The translations under genes and the position numbers were made by a program. Below the pieces are notes generated by a model. The model was not told where the DNA came from, did no database searches, and saw nothing but the letters and a program-made list of their open reading frames with translations. From positions 16,343,088 to 16,407,087 of the forward strand of contig OX465579.1 of NCBI GenBank assembly GCA_950022655.1: a stretch of DNA of 64,000 nt, read 5' to 3'. This document shows, in pieces, positions 42,923 to 54,419 of this stretch. The stretch's first letter is position 1, and the number at the start of each line of letters is the position of its first letter. This DNA is from Alentia gelatinosa. Its lineage: Eukaryota; Annelida; Polychaeta; Phyllodocida; Polynoidae.

Positions 42923-43195
42923 AGTTGACTAATCTTGACTCAGGGAATATCAATGAAGAAGGCGTATGTTGTATTAAACGTTTGTCGATCATGCCAGAAA
43001 ATGGATCTTACCTGCACTTCTGTTGTTAGAAGGCGATGCCAATGTAGCCTCTGCATTGTACGGAGATAATCTCTGTGGTACCCCCCTCAACTTGGAACTC
43101 ACACAAAGACCTGGCGACGTATTCTTTAGTATGTGTATGTTGTATGAAATAATGTGTTGTAAGCATAAGTTGTTTTGATGATAAGAGTAACCTAA

Positions 43196-43473
43196 AGCCT
43201 GGCGTCCACCTACTACGATAGAAATTTAGACCTACCGATATGGCAACGATGTAAAAAGCAAATATCGGAGACATATGGGGAATGTGCTAGATCGTAGACA
43301 TATGTCTAGACATGCCAATCGCATTGTATGGGGTCTTTATCAATGTCTAATCGCAGAAACGTGGTCAATTGCCCCGATATTAGGGGACCTTCCGATACGA
43401 TCTTGATTTTTTTATCGGAGGTGCATCGTAGACCATATCGGAGCCATATGGTAGTAGATGGACGCCAGGCCTA
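43196..43473. mobile_element. MITE family B copy, full length
   Basis: Flanked by TAA at both ends (CC-TAA-AGCCTGGCGTCC and GACGCCAGGCC-TAA-AGG). A few internal deletions are present relative to copy 2. Confidence 0.85.
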
Positions 43474-43479
43474 AAGGTC

Positions 43480-43889
43480 TTAAAAAGTGTTGTATACAAA
43501 ATACGTTCATTTATAAAATATCTTCTCCTTCGTCATATGACACTAAATGGAAAAACATCGTCTAGGATTCAGTTTATCTTTGGAGTTTATATCGTAACGT
43601 CTAGCACCAGCACCAGAACCGAACGAACTTTATTCAACAGCCCCCAGGCTAACAAGGGGACCAGTAGACAACAGTGTGATCGGTCAGGGACCAGTTGTCA
43701 CATGATCAGCTTCCTGGAATACACAGAAAATGTATGATCAACTTCCCATTGTAATTAATTAAAAATTAATAGTAATTTTATAACCTGCTGCCTTCATACT
43801 CTAGACGCTTAGTCGAACGGACACAGACATATAGTCAAACTTTACCGCCAATCAACACGTGACACCCCGCTCTACGCAGTCCTCAGCTT
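43480..43889. other. Unassigned sequence
   Basis: No recognised gene. A short open frame at 43537-43737 has no known motif. Confidence 0.25.
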
Positions 43890-44057
43890 GGCACCACGGC
43901 TCACGGACGTGGCACCACGGCTCACGGACGTGGCACCACGGCTCACGGACGTGGCACCACGGCTCACGGACGTGGCACCACGGCTCACGGACGTGGCACC
44001 ACGGCTCACGGACGTGGCACCACGGCTCACGGACGTGGCACCACGGCTCACGGACGT
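43890..44057. repeat. Perfect 21-bp tandem repeat, 8 copies
   Basis: Unit GGCACCACGGCTCACGGACG-T repeats eight times without any difference that I can see. Because 21 is a multiple of three, all frames stay open and give 7-residue repeats such as WHHGSRT on + and HVREPWC on -. No start context or flanking coding sequence supports translation. Confidence 0.95.
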
Positions 44058-44059
44058 GG

Positions 44060-45110
44060 TTTTGTAACCCGCCCACCCACACCTTTTTAAAAATGGACTC
44101 CCCAATTGGGGCTTCTTAAGGACTTATCATACGACCCAGTCGTCTTAAATGTTTACACTCATTGTATAATACGTTTTATAGAACTTGTGTTCCTCTCTTA
44201 ATTGTTTTAACACTCACTCTTAGAACCACAGGTTCACAATCGTGATTACAAAATGTTTCTTACCGTTACATGTCTAGTAATAAACAGTTGGCAGTTTCCG
44301 GTGTTTATATAATTATAGAATGCATATATATGTTAAAGGTGAAATCCCGCTTAATACTTTACGGGAGGAGTGAATCCCTAACACACCTACGCTGGTGGCG
44401 GCAGGTACCAGGGACAGGTATAATGGAAGGGGGTGAGCTTATTATCGTCCAAACCCAGATTCGGTTATTTGCTCAGGTGATATGACACTTCAACCTTAAT
44501 ACAATTATTTATTTAGCCTCATAATATTACATATTACATCATAGGTATGTTATCATAGGTATGTTGATTCATTATTTCGTGATAAAACAATCATTTTGTA
44601 AATGATGCCTCAATAGATCATTCGCCCTATTCACAAAACCATCGATTATTGTTTATATGTTGCTGATAACTAGTGAACATAGCTTAGTCATTGCATCTCT
44701 GCACTGAACACTGCAAGCATCTCTAAGTGCCCAACGGGTGCAGAGAGGTCACGGGTCCACGACCAACACCAGTATGTAATTAGCGTCTCTTTATTAATGA
44801 GATCTATTTTTTTCTCTCTTAAAAGTGCAGTGCGTTCATGCACTGGTTTAAGATAAAAGGCAGTTTCCGGGATTTAGTCACATCATGAAAGGACCGTTAC
44901 GACATGTTGACGCATATTCTAACGGGGATATTAGTATTTTGGAGGGCGGAGGATGTAAATCTCTTTGATGTGGACTAGGGTGAAACAGAGCATGACTGAC
45001 TATTACAACATGAGTCATATACATATATATGTCGAAGATGTTATGATTAGCCAGAGATAGAGTGTAGCCAACCGGACCTTTCTGTAGCCAGCCATACAGT
45101 TCCCATCCTT
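44060..45110. other. Unassigned sequence
   Basis: No gene or repeat family recognised. A weak inverted repeat at 44825-44850 (AGTGCAGTGCG / GCACTG) is noted only. Confidence 0.3.
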
Positions 45111-45326
45111 AATCTAGATCTCTCTTTCTGTCTAGCTGTCTGTCTAATTGTCTGTAGCTGTCAGTATGTATGTCTATTATCTCCACTATTCCCTTCTCAC
45201 TCCATCTCTCTTTGTCTGTCTCTCTGTGTTTTTCTTTCTACATGTGCCTTGTTACTGTCTGTCAGTCTATCTCTCTACTTCTCCGTGTATCTGTCCCCCT
45301 TTCTCTTTCATTGTATCTCAGTCTCT

Positions 45327-45412
<86 letters not shown>

Positions 45413-45560
45413 TCTCTCTCTCTCTCGGTCTTTCTCGTTCTCTCTCCTCCCTCTACCTATCTCTGTCTCTCTTTAAAATTTCCTCTATGCCTTTTTAATG
45501 CGTAAACGAACTTTGAAGTAAATGATAATACATAAAGAAACTTCTCTATTTCTCCTTACA

Positions 45561-45602
<42 letters not shown>

Positions 45603-45942
45603 GTCTCTTTCTCTCTCTCTGTCCCTATTTCTCTCTCTATCTCCTCGCCCTCTCACTATCGCTTCTTTATCTCTTCACCCTCTCTCTCTCTGTCTCTCTT
45701 TCTATCTCATCACTATATCTCTCTCTATCTCCTCACCTTCTTTCTCTGTGTAACTCCTTCTATTTCCTCACCCTCTCTCTCTAGCTCCTCTCCCTCTTTC
45801 TCTCTGTGTCTCTCTGAATTTCTTCCTTGCTGTTTTTGTCCGTGCCTTTCTGCCTCGTTTTATCTCTCTGTGCCTCCTTCTGTCTCTGTCCCTGTCTCTG
45901 TCTGTCTCTGTCTCTCTCTGTCTCTGTCTGTCTGTCTCTGTC

Positions 45943-45981
<39 letters not shown>

Positions 45982-46030
45982 TTCTGACCCTTTCTGCATC
46001 TCTGTCTGTCTCCCTCAATCTCTATAACCT
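45110..46030. repeat. CT-rich microsatellite region with long (CT)n
   Basis: 45328-45408 is an almost pure (CT)n of about 40 units. The surrounding CTGT/CTCT blocks continue to 46030. Serine/leucine open frames, including a 220-codon one at 45522-46184, are artefacts of the repeat. Confidence 0.93.
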
Positions 46031-46117
46031 ATTTTCTGTTACTCCCTTCTCTCTGTCTCCCTCGCTTTCTCTCCACTTTTGTATTCTCCAAGATATCTGT
46101 TTCTCCATATGTTTGTA

Positions 46118-46416
46118 TATAAAAAGACGAAACCAACAAGTTTTGGTCAAAGATGTTGTTCTCCACCTGTTTGATGCAGAGTGATATGAATGAGACAACA
46201 GCCAGGACAATATCATATAGCATTCAAACGAGTTGGAGAACAACGACTTTGACCAAAATGAGTTGCTTTCTGTATTCATCTCACCCCTGTACACACTAAA
46301 AGAATGGACGACACAAAGAATATAGACCATGGAGAACGGACTGTAGTACTTGTAGGGGCATGGAGAGTAGTTCCCAATGTCAAGCCTGTGGGACAAAAAA
46401 AAACAGGCATGAAATA
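46118..46416. mobile_element. Two-module element, family G, inside the CT-rich region
   Basis: A hairpin module from GAAACCAACAAGTTTTGGTC to TTTGACCAAAATGAGTTGCT, and a linear module from TTCATCTCACCCCTGTACAC to the GTGGGACAAAAAAAAACAGG end. CT-repeat sequence continues on both sides (before 46100 and after 46420), so the element interrupted the microsatellite. Confidence 0.7.
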
Positions 46417-46419
46417 ATT

Positions 46420-46535
46420 CTTTGTCTCCCTCAGTCCCTTTCTCTCTGTCCCCTTCTGTCCTCTTCTCAGTCTCTGTCTTTCTGTCTGTATATCTGTCTG
46501 TCTCCCTGCCCGTACTAAGTCTCTCTCTCTTTCTC

Positions 46536-46580
<45 letters not shown>
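46420..46580. repeat. CT-rich microsatellite, continuation
   Basis: (CT)n with TCTGT interruptions; it is the other side of the tract split by the G element. Confidence 0.9.
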
Positions 46581-46581
<1 letters not shown>

Positions 46582-46584
46582 GTA

Positions 46585-47210
46585 CAATGGCCTTTTTACT
46601 GTGAGCTTCAACGAGACGCCTTCACATTTAAACGAGCTCTAAATGGAGGTTCCATGTAAGTACATCACAGGTGCAACAATACATCACAATGACTCGCACT
46701 AGAATTTTAAACGTTTGAAATATCCGGTCTGGCAGCACTGGAGCCACTGGAACAATGGGACCAGACGTGAAATTTGATGGTTTTAGTTCGACAGATTCAT
46801 CGCATCGCATATCACTCGCCTGTATTATCACTGGCATCGCACTCACTGATCAAATCGAGATTAGGGGGAATCTGACCATCGCATATGTTTATGTAAGATA
46901 AAAGTTTGTGTTGTTTCCGGTTGCTGATGAGTAGATATGTGTACACTCTCGCATGTCGTAGAAAGGATAAAAGGTATGCCCTTCAATTCACGGTGGTGCC
47001 ACCAAGTGAATTTCAGATAGCGTCAGGTTTTAGTCAAAACTGGTTCATTGTGGTTTATTCTAATTCCAAATGGGTAAATTTAATGTTTTGTTCAGTTAAT
47101 CCAGTCTTAATAGGTAAAATAGGCCAATTTAAATTTGTTTGATTTACATAGGAAATGTATTGGAATATATGGTTTTCTCCAATTCTTTCAAAGACAAGAA
47201 TGAACTTTAA
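46585..47210. other. Unassigned sequence
   Basis: No recognised gene. GCCCTTCAATTCACGGTGGTGCCACCAAGTGA at 46979-47010 resembles CCTACAATTCACGGTGGCGC at 63109-63128, indicating another uncharacterised repeat. Confidence 0.3.
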
Positions 47211-47221
47211 AACTTTAGGCC

Positions 47222-47503
47222 CGGCGTCCAACTACTACGATATGGCACCGATATGCTCTACGATGCACCTCCCGATAAAAAAAATCAAAATCGCGTCGGA
47301 AGGTTACCTAATATCGGGGCAGTTGACCACGTTTCTGCGATTAGACACCGATAAAATCCCCATACAATGCGTGGTGGATTGGCATGTCTAGACATATGTC
47401 TACGGTTTTTGCGCCTTCCCGATATGTCTCCGATATTTGCTTTTTGTATCGGTGCCATATCGGGAGGTCTAAATTTCTATCGTAGTAGGTGGACGCCAGG
47501 CCT
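47222..47503. mobile_element. MITE family B copy, full length
   Basis: TTA-GGCCCGGCGTCCAACTAC at the left; GGTGGACGCCAGGCC-TTA at the right. The interior is complete, with minor differences. Confidence 0.9.
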
Positions 47504-47847
47504 TATTAGATACTAGTATAAATAACGTTTAGCCTTATAAGTTTTATGTTTCTTATGATTCCACTCCATCACTACTTTCAAGGCACATATTCACTCTTGT
47601 TCCAGATATTTTGTCACGCTAGTATTTGACATCGTTGGCATACCCAAGACCTTTTAATGCAGTTGCGTGCGATGCTTTCGTGCAGGCATGACAATTGCTT
47701 CACAGCAAAGTCCTGTAACTCAGTAAGAGTCGGCTAATGTCTTCAATCGTTTACAGATGCCCTGAACAATATCAGTCACTCATGGCAAAGATGAGTTCAA
47801 ATCTTTACTAAAACTTAGGTTGAAAAATGCGAGGCAGAAATACCAGT

Positions 47848-48340
47848 AAAGATATAGTTTTTTTGGGGTTTTTTTGGGGGGGTTTTTACATTCGTATAGG
47901 TATGTCCTGTCTTGTCTTGTATATGTCCTGTCATGCTAATGTACAGTTATAGGGGGGGAAAAAGAAGAGAAAAAAAGGGAGAGCGCCCTTTTTGTTGTTC
48001 TCATGAAGTGCACAAAAGAGTGAAATGTTTGGTTCAGCACAATACTCTGTTTTACGTGGCTTTAGTAATAATACTATAGATAAATTAAGATTTGCTATCC
48101 TACCTAGGAAAAAAGGGATATTTTGAGAACTTTTAAATAATTTGTTCGTTTTCAGACATTGTTCGACGTTGGATTAATCATGTGTAGCCTTATGGATATT
48201 CAATTGTGCGACGAGGGATAGTTCACATGTATCTTACTCATTGTCTTGGAGTATCTGATTCCCAATATAATTGTAACTTTTCGGTTCAATAAAGAGAGCG
48301 AGGCTCGATATTATAAAAAAAAAAAAAAAAGATATAGTTT
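47848..48340 (+). mobile_element. Retroposed 3'-end with poly(A) and 13-bp target duplication
   Basis: The direct repeat AAAGATATAGTTT flanks the insertion (47848-47860 and 48328-48340). The insert ends AATAAA (48288-48293), a GAGC-GAG-GCTC hairpin (48296-48306), then a run of A. A second relic at 49938-49982 has the same AATAAA-GA(A)-GAGC-NNN-GCTCG design, so both are probably 5'-truncated copies of one LINE or a SINE mobilised by it. There is no coding frame. The insertion was made by target-primed reverse transcription, judging by the poly(A) and duplication. Confidence 0.8.
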
Positions 48341-48479
48341 CCAATCCCTTATTAAATATGTACCCCCGTCGACTAAAAAGCGCAAAATGTGTGTGTACAT
48401 CGAGTAGAATTAAGTCCCATTTGAGTACTGAAGACGTGTTATTTACTGTAAAGTGTCATGTATTGTATATCCAATAATA

Positions 48480-48760
48480 CTTATCTCTGGATGTATTATT
48501 ATCCTACCCCGCATATAAATCTCCATAGACTTAACATGGTGGGCCTGTATGCCACGGTTATGCCATAAAATATTTATATGCCACTGGTGACATATGAAGT
48601 AAAAAACACATGACAGGGTAGGATAAAATCTAAACATCACTCAATTTTATATAATTGTTTAATTCGTTGTCTTCTGCTACAGATATCATTCCGCGAAGAC
48701 AACTCATGCCATATAAACAACCATATGAAATTTCGTGATGTTTCATGATATTATCTATGA
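48480..48760. mobile_element. Two-module fold-back element, family I
   Basis: TTATCCTACCCCGCATATAA to CAGGGTAGGATAAAATCT is the linear module. The hairpin is ACATCACTCAATTTTATATA/GTTGTCTTCTGC with CGAAGACAAC and TTTCGTGATGTTTC. The same termini are seen at 330-350. Confidence 0.55.
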
Positions 48761-48764
48761 CCAT

Positions 48765-49937
48765 GTTGCTATGAACTCATGACGTCTGTACGTCCAAAAT
48801 CTGGACATTACGAGATCATCGAGAATGTGACAACTGGAGCCTGTGGAAGATCGGTAACTTTACTGCCGAACAGATAATTCAAGTAAAAATCCTAAATAAA
48901 AAAAAGGTTTGAAAAGGTCCCTATCCTCCCTGATACCAAATAGAGTGCTCAACAGTGTTATCAATCTGTCAAGGTCAGCCCGGGCTATCTCGGGTCTAAT
49001 CTGGTCCCCAGGGTCTAGTCAGGCCGCCAAGGGCATAATCAGGTTGTCTAGGGTCAGGTGGGGTCAGTGGTATAATTATGTCGTCAGGCTCAATGGCTAA
49101 TTAGGTCATGAGGTGCTGTGTTGGTCATAAGGGGTAACTGGTTTGCATCAGGGATTTACTGGGGGGATATCAAAGAGAAACAAACAACATGTTTTTCGTA
49201 AAGTCGTCGGTCTCCACGATTTTGATGAGGAGTGATATGAACGAGGCGACAGCCGAGTGATAATTACGTATCATTCTAACGAGTGGTCTTCTCTGGGGAA
49301 GAAAACAAAACCTTCCCCTAATCCTAACCCTACCCCTACCCCTAAACCTAACTGGACTTATTTCCCAGATACCCGTGTTTATGCGTCTAAACTAATTAGT
49401 ATCTAAAACGGGTCAATTTCGTGGGTCGAGTTCTCCAAAACGGGTCGAGTTCTCCTGACAACTCCAGGTCGCGTTCATTTCGGGTCGAGTTCTCCAGGAA
49501 CCATGGTGACCTGGTTTCGGTGGGAATTTTCCAGTGCCATACGCTGTTTTGTTCTATTGTATATCAGAACACCACAGGCTAAATTATTATCTGATCTGTG
49601 GAAATTGTGATAAAAAATTTAAATACAACCGAAATTTACCAATACACTGTATTTTCATATGAAAATTTTCAGTTAACCTCTTCGATGTTTTGTATGTTTT
49701 ATCTCTAGCAACTACATGAAGTACAACATAGGAAAGGGAGGCAATGGAATGATGAGGCTTACCACCAAAATGTTAGTACATACAAAACACACTTCATAAG
49801 TGTAAAAACAAACATTTCCTTGAATCAGCTTTCACATTGTTCTCCAGTGGATAACACACATGTATGTAGCCAAATACGAATATTTGATTATTCATTGTTG
49901 GATTATCCACCTGTAAACTCCATCCAAATTGATGATT
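48765..49937. other. Unassigned, with short repeats and a family G scrap
   Basis: 49180-49290 is part of the G hairpin. 49405-49505 repeats CGGGTCGAGTTCTCC about three times. 49318-49350 has CCTAACCCTACCCC blocks, too few and irregular for a telomeric tract. 49590-49937 may be the body of the retroelement whose tail follows. Confidence 0.4.
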
Positions 49938-49982
49938 AATAAAGAAGAGCACAGCTCGTATAATAAAAAATGAAAAAAAAAA
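49938..49982 (+). mobile_element. Retroelement 3' tail (AATAAA, hairpin, A-rich)
   Basis: AATAAA at 49938-49943, GAGC-ACA-GCTC hairpin at 49947-49957, then TATAATAAAAAATGAAAAAA. The same tail design as 48288-48330. No upstream boundary or target duplication was found. Confidence 0.55.
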
Positions 49983-49999
49983 TCAACTGAAGCAGTGAG

Positions 50000-50640
50000 T
50001 CCTCAGTAGACTTGCTCAAGTCTTTGATTATGGGCATTATTAATAGATAAAACTAGTTTACAACATGTGGACTTTCCCTAACGCCAGAAGGGCCCAGGAG
50101 TCATCCCATCGAGGGGGACCGAAGTAGGTGGAGGGGTAGACTTGCTCAAGTCTTTGATTATGAACATTCATCAAATGATTAAACACAATCAGAAAAATGT
50201 TCATTATAATATTATCTTTCTCTGACTGGCCCATGAATCAAAGACTTGTCCACTATGAACAGAATCTCCTGTTTATGACCCCAAGCCGCCCCCTGTAACC
50301 ATACACCTCCTCCTACCCCTCTCCATCCCCTCCTCTAGTTCTCTGGCCGCCTGCGTTGTCATAGCAATAAATTTCGGGAAAAATAATTCTACTTCTTAGA
50401 CCCTACACCCACATTCTATGTTGGTATTACATTTAAATGGGTCAGGTCATCATGGGTGTCAATCTCCCAGCAGATATCCTGACCAGAAGCTTGGGACTTC
50501 TGCTTGGAGATTGCTGGCGCTAAATCGCACCAGCCTAACCGGCCGTTTACAGATTCTACCAGTTCCTGTATCAAGCGGGTGGAGCGGTAGGGGCGGTGCG
50601 GTGGCGGTAGGATACAGGGACTGAGGCCAGTCTAGGTCCT
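50000..50640. repeat. Family S region
   Basis: TAGACTTGCTCAAGTCTTTG occurs at 50008 and again at 50137, each followed by ATTATG. GAATCAAAGACTTGTCCA is at 50235 and CAGGGACTGAGGCCAGTCTA at 50615. The same blocks occur at 35440-35810 and 61245-61760. It appears to be a diverged, internally duplicated element. Confidence 0.45.
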
Positions 50641-50849
50641 CCGGTGCAGGCGGCTGTGAGGGCGGCTGGGAGGAGGCAGGGCCGCCACTCTGTGCACGGG
50701 CCGTGGTCGCCTCACGCGCTATTGGGCAAGATGTCTGTAGGTGATAAGGTGTTCACAGAGCGTGACCGCCATGACGATAAACACACACGGGCACGCTGCA
50801 CCAGGGGCCCGCCTCTCTCACACACACACGCCGCAACGGCAAGCATGTA

Positions 50850-51630
50850 AAGCGGGATTCACACGGTGGGATTCTTGTACCTCACAGGGTGTTAGTCTCA
50901 GACAAATCCTGCTTAAGTGGGATTCACACGGTGGGATTCTTGTACCTCACAGGGTGTTTGTCTCAGACAAATCCTGCTTAAGTGGGATTCACACGGTGGG
51001 ATTCTTGTACCTCACAGGGTGTTTGTCTCAGACAAATCCTGCTTAAGTGGGATTCACACGGTGGGATTCTTGTACCTCACAGGGTGTTTGTCTCAGACAA
51101 ATCCTGCTTAAGTGGGATTCACACGGTGGGATTCACGTACCTCACAGGGTGTTTGTCTCAGACAAATCCTGCTTAGGTGGGATTCACACGGTGGGATTCT
51201 TGTACCTCACAGGGTGTTTGTCTCAGACAAATCCTGCTTAAGTGGGATTCACACGGTGGGATTCTTGTACCTCACAGGGTGTTGGTCTCAGACAAATCCT
51301 GCTAAAGCGGGATTCACATGGTGGGATTCATGTACCTCACAGGATGTTTGTCTCAGACAGATCCTGCTTAAGTGGGGTTCACACGGTGGGATTCATGTAC
51401 CTCATAGGATGTTTGTCTCAGACAAATCCTGCTTAAGTGGGATTCACACGGTGGGATTCATGTACCTCACAGGGTGTTTGTCTCAGACAAATCCTGCTTG
51501 AGTGGGATTCACAAGGTGGGGTTCTTGTACCTCACACGGTGTTTGTCTCAGACAAATCCTGCTTAAGTGGGATTCACACGGTGGGATTCTTGTACCTCAC
51601 CGAGTGTTTGTCTGAGACAAATCCTGCTGA
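50850..51630. repeat. 65-bp tandem repeat, 12 units
   Basis: Unit AAGTGGGATTCACACGGTGG...TGTACCTCACAGGGTGTTTG-TCTCAGACAAATCCTGCTT starts every 65 bp from 50850 to 51565. As 65 is not a multiple of three, the same peptide cycles through all frames, giving overlapping 64-codon frames. Confidence 0.95.
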
Positions 51631-52725
51631 GATTCTATACTCGAACTCAGTCTTTTCTTCTGAATTGTAGGGTTCCAATTCCCTGAGACAAGTATTTTCC
51701 CCTGCAATTGTCAGTGACAATCATCCCTAACAAGGTACAGAATCCCATGAGATTCTGATTTTAAGTGGGATTCACACAATGGGATCTATGTACCTAACAG
51801 AGCATTTGTCTGAGACAAATCCTGTTGAGATTCGGTACCGGAACACAATCTCCTCATCTGAATTGAATGGTTCCATTTTGCTTAAATGGGATTCACACGG
51901 TGGGACAAATGGACCTGAGACTGGTGTACTTCACACCTTTGCACCAGTCGGCTACTATTTCAAACAGGGAATAAAGTTTCACCGATTGGGGTGTTCTACA
52001 GTCTCAGGGGAACATGGCGGATTCAATTCACATGAGAAGATTTAACAGGAACATTGTCTCAACCCTACAACCCTACACAGGGTACACAGGGTACACAGGG
52101 TACACAGGGTACACAGTCGCCGACTCAGGGTACTTCCCCGTGTGAATAGGTGTTATTTGAGACCGCTGAGACTCACAGATTGGGGGAGAACGTGTGAAAT
52201 ACATTTGTCTCACCAAAATGTCCCTCTAAATTTTAAACCTGTTTAAAGTCAAAATCTCATGAGATTCTGTTCCTTGTTAGGGGCGATTGTCGCCGACAAT
52301 TGCAAGAGAAAAAAGTTGTCTCAGCAAAATGAAAGCCTGTCATTCACACGAGGAGATTGTGTTCCAGTACCGAATCTCAACAGGATTTGTCTCAGACAAA
52401 CGGCCTGTGAGGTACATGAATCCCACCGTGTGAATCCCGTTTAAGACAGGTTTTTTTCCTTGGAATTGTCGGCGACAATCACCTCTAACAAGGAACAGAA
52501 TCTCATGAGAATTTGATTTTTAAAAGGTTTAAAATTTTCAGGGGCATTTTGGGGAGACAAATGGACCTGTTGCGACTATGTACCTGCCCTTGAGATTATG
52601 TACCAGGTGTGTCCTCCCATGTGAATCAAATTCGTCATTTTTCCTTGAGACTGATAAAAGCACTTTGCCATGAGAATTTGTTTACCACTGGAGAATTGTC
52701 TGAGGCTTTGGGAAAGGTGTGCGGG
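50850..52725. mobile_element. Large family F element with expanded end
   Basis: The left arm is multiplied into a 65-bp array (50850-51630). Then come F body blocks (GACAAATCCTGCTGAG, GTGTACTTCACACC, CATGAGATTCTG) in alternating orientation through 52725. A 10-bp ACAGGGTACAC-type repeat occurs five times at 52075-52118. The copy is far longer than those at 3972 and 27050. Open frames throughout are repeat translations. Confidence 0.65.
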
Positions 52726-52802
52726 TGAACAGAATAAAGAGTGACGGAAAGATCACGACAGTAGGGACTGGCACTAGAAGGAGGAATAGAAGAAGGTGAA
52801 TT

Positions 52803-53075
52803 AGAGAAGAAACCAACAAGTTTTGGTCAAAGTCGTCATTCTCCACGAGTTTGATGCGGTGTGATATGAATAAGGCAACAGACGAGTGAATATCACATAG
52901 CATTCAAACGAGTTGCAAAATGAATTCTTTGAGCAAAACAAGTTGCTTTCAAGTTGCTTTCTGCATTTATCTCACCCCTGTACAAAGAATGGATGTTGCA
53001 CAGGATATAGACCATGGGAAAACATTTCTAGAAATATTGAGCCTATTGGACAAAAATATCAGGGGTGAGATAAAA
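52803..53075. mobile_element. Two-module element, family G
   Basis: A hairpin from GAAACCAACAAGTTTTGGTC to CATTCAAACGAGTTGC, then a linear module TTTATCTCACCCCTGTACAA to ATCAGGGGTGAGATAAAAAT. A short duplication, AAGTTGCTTTC, occurs at 52939-52960. Confidence 0.7.
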
Positions 53076-53077
53076 AT

Positions 53078-53450
53078 ACACAATATTACCATGATTTTTA
53101 TCTGTGTGGTCTTTTCTCCACATATCGTATTCCCCACAATTTTGACGGACTGTAATACTCCCAGCAATAGCGAGGAGTATTGCACTAGTGTCAACTATGC
53201 GGGGATTACGGCCATACAGATAGGTATGGTAATATTTCATTTATGAGCCACATTTCGACTAATCATTAGAAGAAATCATATAAATGATTAGAAACTCAAC
53301 GTAAGCGCCGTGTATTGTTCCAAAGTGCCCGTAAGGGGGCAGAAAAAGCTGCATTCTACTGGGTAGAATACGGCTTTCTGGATTCTACTCAGTAGCGATC
53401 TGTAGGCTCAGTAGAGAGATTCCGTATCAAGTGGATAATAGCTACAGGAA
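53078..53450. repeat. Family N and family Y fragments
   Basis: 53078-53236 runs ACACAATATTACCATGATTT to AGGTATGGTAATATTT, matching 16940-17080. 53335-53450 matches 16718-16870 in inverted orientation (TTCTACTCAGTAGCGATC, GATTCCGTATCAAGTGGATA). Confidence 0.5.
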
Positions 53451-53513
53451 GGAGAAGAGCAGTAGAAGGAAGGACAAAGGAAGACACAGAAGGACATTAG
53501 CAACCAAAATAAC

Positions 53514-53825
53514 CACCCCTCTCATAAGATCTCACGCTCTCTAAATTGTATTCTGTAAAAGGTTCTCACTGCGCTCTATGGGAGAAGAATTCTTAATGAA
53601 CTAGGCTTAGGGTCTTGAGAATCCACTGGCACACAGTATTCCCGTTAGGTGGCATCATTGAGATTATAGGAATGTATGGGTGCATTGATGTACGTCTTTT
53701 GCACGGTAGGCACGCCAATGGATTCTCAAGGCCCTAATCCTAGTTCGTTAAGAATTCTTCTCCATAGAGTGTAGTGGGAGTACAGAATATGACTAAGAGA
53801 GTGTGAGATCTTATGAGAGGGGTGC
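53514..53825. mobile_element. Fold-back element with ~110-bp imperfect inverted arms
   Basis: CACCCCTCTCATAAGATCTC, GAGAAGAATTCTTAATGAAC and TTGAGAATCCACTGGC are mirrored by GCCAATGGATTCTCAA, GTTAAGAATTCTTCTCC and GATCTTATGAGAGGGGTG. The centre (~53640-53705) is unpaired. There is no coding sequence and no second copy here. Confidence 0.75.
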
Positions 53826-53829
53826 ACCA

Positions 53830-54105
53830 ACATGCTTCGGTTTCCTGACAACATGATAGATGGATATAGCAGGGAGAGAATACAGAAATACTGCAGAAAT
53901 ACTGGAATCGACTGTGAATTATCACAGGATCAGCAAAGTCATCCTAGTAATGGGATTTATATTATCTAAGTCAATCATCTTAATGAAACATGTATTTTAT
54001 ACATATTTATGTATATAATTATTCATGAAATATTTTGAAACTGATTACTCAGTGTCTATGCAGTTGGGTGGGGAGGGGGGAGCATTTCAACTGAGGTTTT
54101 CATCT
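53830..54105. other. Unassigned sequence
   Basis: A/T-rich, with no recognised feature. Confidence 0.25.
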
Positions 54106-54109
54106 AGGA

Positions 54110-54414
54110 CCTGTTTCACTAGTTTCGTGACATGTCTAGATGGCGTCTAGATGGTGTGTCCGGTTTCATAAGAACTAGACATTAGACTTTGTTTTGTCCA
54201 TTCTTGCTTGCACTGTTGGTGCCGCTTTTCATGTCTGTCTAACTCCTTTGTCACGAAACTAGTGAAACAGGTCCATGATGTGTAGATTTGTCTAATTCTT
54301 ATGTTTGGGGTCTGTCATTTCCTAATGGCAGCTACTTGTGTTTTCACGAAACTAGACAACCCCAATGTCTGTATGGTGTCACAGACATGTCACGAAACTA
54401 GTGAAACAGGTCCC
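54110..54414. mobile_element. Family Q inverted-repeat element plus extra end
   Basis: GACCTGTTTCACTAGTTTCG-TGACATGTCTAGA (54111-54143) is mirrored by TTGTCACGAAACTAGTGAAA-CAGGTCC ending at 54274. A second right-type end, GTCACGAAACTAGTGAAACA, lies at about 54390-54412, and an inner CACGAAACTAGACA at 54342. It is probably nested or partially duplicated MITE copies. Confidence 0.65.
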
Positions 54415-54419
54415 AGGTG

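Noticed and set aside
45148..46184. Several Ser/Leu open frames, up to 220 codons
   Set aside because: They translate (CT)n and CTGT microsatellites and even run into a family G element.
49318..49350. CCTAACCCTACCCC run as interstitial telomere repeat
   Set aside because: Only a few irregular units; there is no consistent TTAGGG phase.
50741..51670. Repeated WDSHGGILVPHRVFVSDKSC-type frames that look like a repeat protein
   Set aside because: The 65-bp unit is out of frame with itself, so the peptide appears in each phase only because of the DNA repeat; it is the end of transposon F.
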